Below are positions 60,279-64,000 of a DNA stretch of 64,000 nt, one piece after another. Source of the DNA: JADGRB01 sp036267635 (GTDB lineage: Bacteria; Myxococcota_A; Polyangia; Fen-1088); NCBI GenBank assembly GCA_036267635.1, contig DATAVR010000186.1, positions 62,001 through 126,000 on the forward strand, in the 5' to 3' direction. Within the stretch, counting starts at the first letter, position 1. The number at the start of each line of letters is the position of its first letter. The notes under the pieces are model-generated. The model ran no database searches. It had not been told where the DNA came from and saw only the letters and a program-made list of their open reading frames with translations. The translations under genes and the position numbers were made by a program.

Positions 60279-62420
60279 ATGGGTCCTCATCTCATCCCGA
60301 TGCTGCCGGCGATCGTTCCCATCGCGACCCGCACGCACTGCCCGTATTGCGCCTTTCAGTGCGGGATGGTCGTCACCGCCACGCCCGGTGAAACCCGGTT
60401 GGCGGTCAAGGCGGACCAGGCCTTCCCGGTGAACCGGGGTCAGATGTGCGTCAAAGGCTTCACGGCCGGCGATCTCATCGATCACCCGGCGCGCCTCACC
60501 ACGCCGCGCCTGCGAGGGCGCGACGGCCGGTTGGTCTCCGCCAGCTGGGATGCGGCGCTCGACTTCGTGGCCGAACGGCTGCTCCGGCTGCGCGAGGCGT
60601 ACGGCCCCGCGGCGCTGGCGGCGTTCGGCAGCGGCGCGCTCACGAACGAGAAGGCGTACCTGCTGGGGAAGTTCGTGCGCGTGGCGCTCGGTTCGCCCCA
60701 CATCGACTACAACGGCCGCTACTGCATGGCGTCCGCGGCCGCCGGACAGAACAAGGCATTCGGAATCGATCGCGGTTTGCCGTTTCCGGTCGAGGACATC
60801 GCGCGGACCAAGACGCTCCTTTTGTGGGGAGCGAACTCGGTCGAGACCATGCCCCCGCTCATGCAATGGATCCACGAGCAGAAGGCCGGCGGCACGCTGA
60901 TCGTCGTCGACCCGCGGCGCACGGAAACGGCCCGCTCGGCCAATCTCCATCTCCAACTCACGCCCGGCTCCGATCTGGCGCTCGCCAACGGCCTCTTGCA
61001 CCTGGCGATCGATGAGCGCCTGGTCGATCTCGACTACGTCGCGCGCCGGACCCAGGGCTTCGAGGCGGTGCGTCGGACGGTGATGGAGGTTCACCCGGCG
61101 CACGTCGAGCGGCTGGCGGGCGTTCCGATCGACGATCAACTGAAGACGATCCGTCGGCTCGCCGCCGAGGGGAGCAGCATGTTGCTCTCCGGTCGCGGAC
61201 CCGAGCAGCAGTCGAAGGGCGTTGATACGGTCCTGGCGTTCACGAACCTGATGCTCGCGCTCGGCAAGGTCGGCAAACCGGCCAGCGGCTATGGCTGTCT
61301 GACGGGACAGGGAAACGGACAGGGGGGCCGCGAGCACGGCCAGAAGGCCGACCAGCTCCCCGGCTACCGGCTGATCGAGAACGCCGAAGACCGCGCGGCG
61401 CTGGCGCGCGTCTGGGGGATCGACGCGGCGGCGTTGCCCGGCAAAGGCAAGAGCGCGTATGAGCTGCTCGACGCGCTCGGCCCCGAGGGGGGCATTCGGG
61501 CGCTCCTGGTGTTCGGCTCGAACCTGGCCGTGGCGTCGCCCAACGCACGCAACGTCAAGCGCAAGCTGGCGTCGCTGGATCTCCTGCTGGTGTGCGACGC
61601 GTTCGACAACGAGACGTCGGAGACCGCGCACGTCGTGCTCCCCACCCTGCAATGGGCCGAAGAGGAAGGGACCATGACCAACCTCGAGGGGCGGGTGATC
61701 CTCCGCCAGCCGGCGCGCGTCGCACCCGCCGGCGCGAAGAGCGATCTGGAGATCATCTGCGGGCTGGCGGCGCGCCTCGGTCATGGCGAACGATTTCAAC
61801 TCTCGGCACCGGAGGCGGTGTTCGAGGAGCTGCGATTGGCCACGGCTGGCGGACGCGCCGACTACCGCGGCATCAGCTACGACAGGATCCGACGCGAGCA
61901 GGGTGTGTTCTGGCCCTGTCCTTCCGTCGATCATCCCGGAACTCCGCGCCTGTTTGCCGAGCGCTTCCACCACCCGGACGGCAAGGCGCGGTTTCACGTC
62001 GTCCGCCATCGTCCGGCGGCCGAGCTGCCCGACGGCGACTACCCCCTTTACTTCACGACCGGGCGTTACAAAGAACACTACAACTCGGGAGCGCAGACCC
62101 GGCAGGTCGCCGCCCTGGTCGAGGCCCAGCCGGTGCCACGCCTGCAGATTCACCCGCGGCTGGCGAACCGCCTCGGCGTCGCCAACGGCGAAGCGTTGCT
62201 GGTCGAGAGCCGCCGCGGAAGCGTGACGTTCGCCGTCGAGGTGAGCGCCGACATCCGGACGGACACGCTCTTCGCCCCCTTTCACTGGGGCGGGAAAGCC
62301 TCCGCGAACGTGCTCACCAATCCGGCGCTTGATCCCACGAGTCGCATGCCGGAATTCAAGGTGTGCGCCGTCCGGGCGCGCGCCGCCGCGCCCGCGGACG
62401 AAAGGGAGGAGAAAACATGA
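60279..62420 (+). CDS. nasA: Assimilatory nitrate reductase catalytic subunit
   Basis: The 713-residue molybdenum enzyme reduces nitrate to nitrite. It has the 4Fe-4S site Cys21-Pro-Tyr-Cys24-x3-Cys28 and Cys57 in GQMCVKG, and the Mo-ligand Cys149 in NGRYCMAS, followed by GANSVETMP, DPRRTETA and GYGCLTGQGNGQGGREHGQK. The ATG at 60279 has a ribosome site (GGTGGAGA) 6 bases upstream; the ATG at 60249 has none. No signal peptide, which fits a cytoplasmic assimilatory enzyme. The stop overlaps the next gene (ATGA). Confidence 0.94.
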   Translation: MGPHLIPMLPAIVPIATRTHCPYCAFQCGMVVTATPGETRLAVKADQAFPVNRGQMCVKGFTAGDLIDHPARLTTPRLRGRDGRLVSASWDAALDFVAERLLRLREAYGPAALAAFGSGALTNEKAYLLGKFVRVALGSPHIDYNGRYCMASAAAGQNKAFGIDRGLPFPVEDIARTKTLLLWGANSVETMPPLMQWIHEQKAGGTLIVVDPRRTETARSANLHLQLTPGSDLALANGLLHLAIDERLVDLDYVARRTQGFEAVRRTVMEVHPAHVERLAGVPIDDQLKTIRRLAAEGSSMLLSGRGPEQQSKGVDTVLAFTNLMLALGKVGKPASGYGCLTGQGNGQGGREHGQKADQLPGYRLIENAEDRAALARVWGIDAAALPGKGKSAYELLDALGPEGGIRALLVFGSNLAVASPNARNVKRKLASLDLLLVCDAFDNETSETAHVVLPTLQWAEEEGTMTNLEGRVILRQPARVAPAGAKSDLEIICGLAARLGHGERFQLSAPEAVFEELRLATAGGRADYRGISYDRIRREQGVFWPCPSVDHPGTPRLFAERFHHPDGKARFHVVRHRPAAELPDGDYPLYFTTGRYKEHYNSGAQTRQVAALVEAQPVPRLQIHPRLANRLGVANGEALLVESRRGSVTFAVEVSADIRTDTLFAPFHWGGKASANVLTNPALDPTSRMPEFKVCAVRARAAAPADEREEKT

Positions 62421-63862
62421 CCGCGCGCAGGAGGCGGCTGGCGATCGTCGGCAACGGCATGGCGACCTGCAGGCTGCTCGACGAGCTTCTAGCGCGCGAT
62501 GCGCTGGACCGTTACGAGGTGGCGATCTTCGGTGCCGAACGCGGAGGCGCCTACAACCGGATCCTGCTCAGCAAGGTGCTGGGCGGCGCCGCGCCCGACA
62601 TCATCGTCACCAAGCCCCCCTCCTGGTACGCGGACCACGGGGTGAAGCTGTTCGACGGCGTCTCGGTCCACCGTCTCGACACGGCAGCGAAGCTGGTCGA
62701 GACTCTCGACGGAGAGAGCCATCGCTACGACGTCGCCGTCGTCGCGACGGGGAGCCGGCCGCAGGTGCCGCCGCTCGCCGGCATGACCAACGACGCCGGC
62801 GATCTGCGGTCGGGCGTCTTCATCTATCGAACGATGGACGACTGCCTGAAGATGCGGGCCCACGCCAGGGCCGGCGACAATGCAGTCGTGCTGGGCGGCG
62901 GGCTCCTGGGCCTCGAGGCGGCCAAGGTGCTGAGCGACGGCGGCCTGCACGTCACCGTCATCCACGCGGCGCGCTCGCTCATGAACGCGCAGCTCGACGA
63001 GTTGGGGGGCGAAATGCTCGAGCGACAGATCGAGTCGCACGGAATCTTCGTCCGCACGGGCCGCACCATCGAAGCCGTGCTCGGCGCGGACGGCCTCGAC
63101 GGCGTTCGCCTGGACGACGACAAGACGCTGGCCGCCGACATGCTGGTTCTCGCCTGCGGCGTGCGTCCGCAGGTCGAGGTGGCCCGCGCATCCGGCCTGC
63201 CGATCAACAAGGGGATCGTCGTGAACGACACGCTGGCGACGGAGGTCCCCGGCGTGTACGCGATCGGCGAGTGCGCCGAGCACGCCGGGCGAACCTACGG
63301 GATCGTCACCCCGGCCTGGGAACAGGCCGCCATCCTGGCTGACGTCCTCACCGGCGCCAACCCGCAGGCGCGCTACCGCGGCTCGAAGGTCTACACGCGG
63401 CTCAAGGTGGCGGGGATCGACGTCGCCTCGATGGGGCGAACCGATCCGGAGCTCGACAGCGACGAGGTGATCCAGGTCGTGGAGACGCGGCGGGGCTCCT
63501 ACCGCAAGCTCGTCGTACGAGGTCACGCCCTGGTGGGGGCGATGCTGGTGGGCAACACCGCCGCCGCCGCCGATCTGGTGCAGATTCTCGATCGCGGAGA
63601 CCCGTTGCCCGACAACCCGCTGGAGGTCCTCTGCCCCGGGGCGGCCTTCGGTGGCGACGCGCGCGCCGACCGCGTGGTGTGTAACTGCAACAAGGTCAGC
63701 GAGACGCGCTTGCGGGAGGTGATCGCCGGCGGTGCCTCCTCGGTGGAGGATCTGTCACTGGCGACGCGAGCGGGAACCGGGTGTGGTTCCTGCCGAACGG
63801 AGCTGGCCCAAATTCTCGCGCGCCACGCCCCGTCAGCGCCACGGGTCGCCGCGGTCGTCTAA
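62417..63862 (+). CDS. FAD-dependent reductase with BFD-type [2Fe-2S] domain (nitrate-reductase electron transfer)
   Basis: This 481-residue protein has FAD and NAD(P) dinucleotide-binding folds (LAIVGNGMATCRLLDEL, VVLGGGLLGLEAAKVL, YAIGECAEHAGRTYGI) and a carboxy-terminal BFD-like [2Fe-2S] domain (VVCNCNKVSETRLREVI, GTGCGSC). It resembles the first half of NirB and the NasB/NasC electron-transfer subunits of assimilatory nitrate reductase. It should pass electrons from NAD(P)H to NasA. The ATG overlaps the nasA stop and follows AGGGAGGAGA. Confidence 0.92.
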   Translation: MTARRRRLAIVGNGMATCRLLDELLARDALDRYEVAIFGAERGGAYNRILLSKVLGGAAPDIIVTKPPSWYADHGVKLFDGVSVHRLDTAAKLVETLDGESHRYDVAVVATGSRPQVPPLAGMTNDAGDLRSGVFIYRTMDDCLKMRAHARAGDNAVVLGGGLLGLEAAKVLSDGGLHVTVIHAARSLMNAQLDELGGEMLERQIESHGIFVRTGRTIEAVLGADGLDGVRLDDDKTLAADMLVLACGVRPQVEVARASGLPINKGIVVNDTLATEVPGVYAIGECAEHAGRTYGIVTPAWEQAAILADVLTGANPQARYRGSKVYTRLKVAGIDVASMGRTDPELDSDEVIQVVETRRGSYRKLVVRGHALVGAMLVGNTAAAADLVQILDRGDPLPDNPLEVLCPGAAFGGDARADRVVCNCNKVSETRLREVIAGGASSVEDLSLATRAGTGCGSCRTELAQILARHAPSAPRVAAVV

Positions 63863-63878
63863 ATCGGTTGAACGAAAC

Positions 63879-63894
63879 GTCGCCTTGCGGCGAC
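63879..63894 (+). terminator. Hairpin after the nas operon
   Basis: GTCGCC, loop TTGC, GGCGAC form a perfect 6-bp stem 17 bases after the reductase stop and 9 bases before the next ATG. With no T-tract it may be a weak terminator or a leader stem of the next gene. Confidence 0.45.
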
Positions 63895-63902
63895 ATGAGG
63901 GC

Positions 63903-64000
63903 ATGAACGTACCTGCGAAGGGGTCGTGCCTGATCGGCCTGGGGCTGGGGATTTTCGTGGCGCTCGCGGGGCGCCCGGCACGCGCCGCCGACGGGCCGCT
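63903..64000 (+). CDS. Amino-terminal part of a secreted protein, cut by the window edge
   Basis: Reading from the ATG at 63903 gives a signal peptide (MNVPAKGSCLIGLGLGIFVA, then LAGRPARAADGP), followed by the window end. A GAGGG lies only two bases upstream, so the ribosome site is poor. Nothing can be said of its function; it may be the first gene of a unit behind the nas operon. Confidence 0.6.
   Translation, partial: MNVPAKGSCLIGLGLGIFVALAGRPARAADGP

Noticed and set aside
60228..62285. A 685-codon minus-strand open frame opposite nasA
   Set aside because: The plus strand holds nitrate reductase with all cofactor motifs; the antisense frame has none.

Overview
The window is a very GC-rich, densely packed chromosomal segment of a Gram-negative bacterium. 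Outer-membrane and envelope markers are clear: a TonB-dependent receptor, many lipobox signal peptides and a twin-arginine exported enzyme. The gene mix (eukaryote-like Ser/Thr kinase with a PEGA-type tail, VIT/vWA/TPR protein, PilZ and EAL proteins, type III PKS, LanB-like dehydratase, Gly-rich and Cys-rich lipoproteins, possible sigma-54 promoters) fits a soil-type member of the Myxococcota (Polyangia-like). That placement is inference; no rRNA or other phylogenetic marker is present. No gap between genes exceeds about 200 bases, and I saw no tRNA, rRNA, insertion sequence, prophage or CRISPR array.

Layout. 0-3.5 kb: divergent glgC and glgP for glycogen synthesis and breakdown. 3.6-7.9 kb: a secreted protein, a full-length LanB-like dehydratase and a translationally coupled M23 peptidase, with no lanC or obvious precursor peptide. 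8-20 kb: a lipoprotein GH6 cellulase, a histidine phosphatase, a VIT/vWA/TPR/DUF2135 protein, a beta-propeller-like lipoprotein with a TonB receptor, a DUF1223 protein and a lipoprotein. 19.4-27.6 kb: hemW-gltX, a GT2-GtrA fusion, a histidine kinase/response regulator/Tat amidohydrolase operon and a 2Fe-2S ferredoxin. 27.6-32.9 kb: a six-gene operon engB-rimI-deacetylase-GNAT-kinase-membrane protein, then coaE. 32.9-39.1 kb: a receiver-EAL protein, argG, two hypotheticals and argD-argF. 39.2-43.6 kb: a type III PKS, ICMT-type methyltransferase and FAD oxidoreductase operon, overlapped tail to tail by a UbiA prenyltransferase that follows sodC. 43.7-47 kb: PilZ, a lipid-binding-fold protein and small Cys-rich secreted proteins. 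47.1-53.2 kb: a six-gene operon (exported TldD-like and TldE-like pair, DUF2203, divergent FolE, short-chain dehydrogenase, LON-domain protein). 53.3-54.5 kb: a deoxyhypusine-synthase-like enzyme. 54.6-63.9 kb: nitrate assimilation (NIT sensor, nirB-nirD-narK, divergent nasA plus a flavoprotein reductase). A further secreted protein starts at the right edge.

Points that most deserve a second look are: the orphan LanB/M23 pair with a hairpin against its GTG start; two double-hairpin repeats with compensatory stem changes that bracket the PKS-methyltransferase pair; a FolE homologue with Gln in place of the catalytic His179 inside the TldD/E operon; a shared SEPAKL carboxy-terminus on a Ser/Thr kinase and its neighbour; and two inverted repeats with a single common centre between nirB and nasA.
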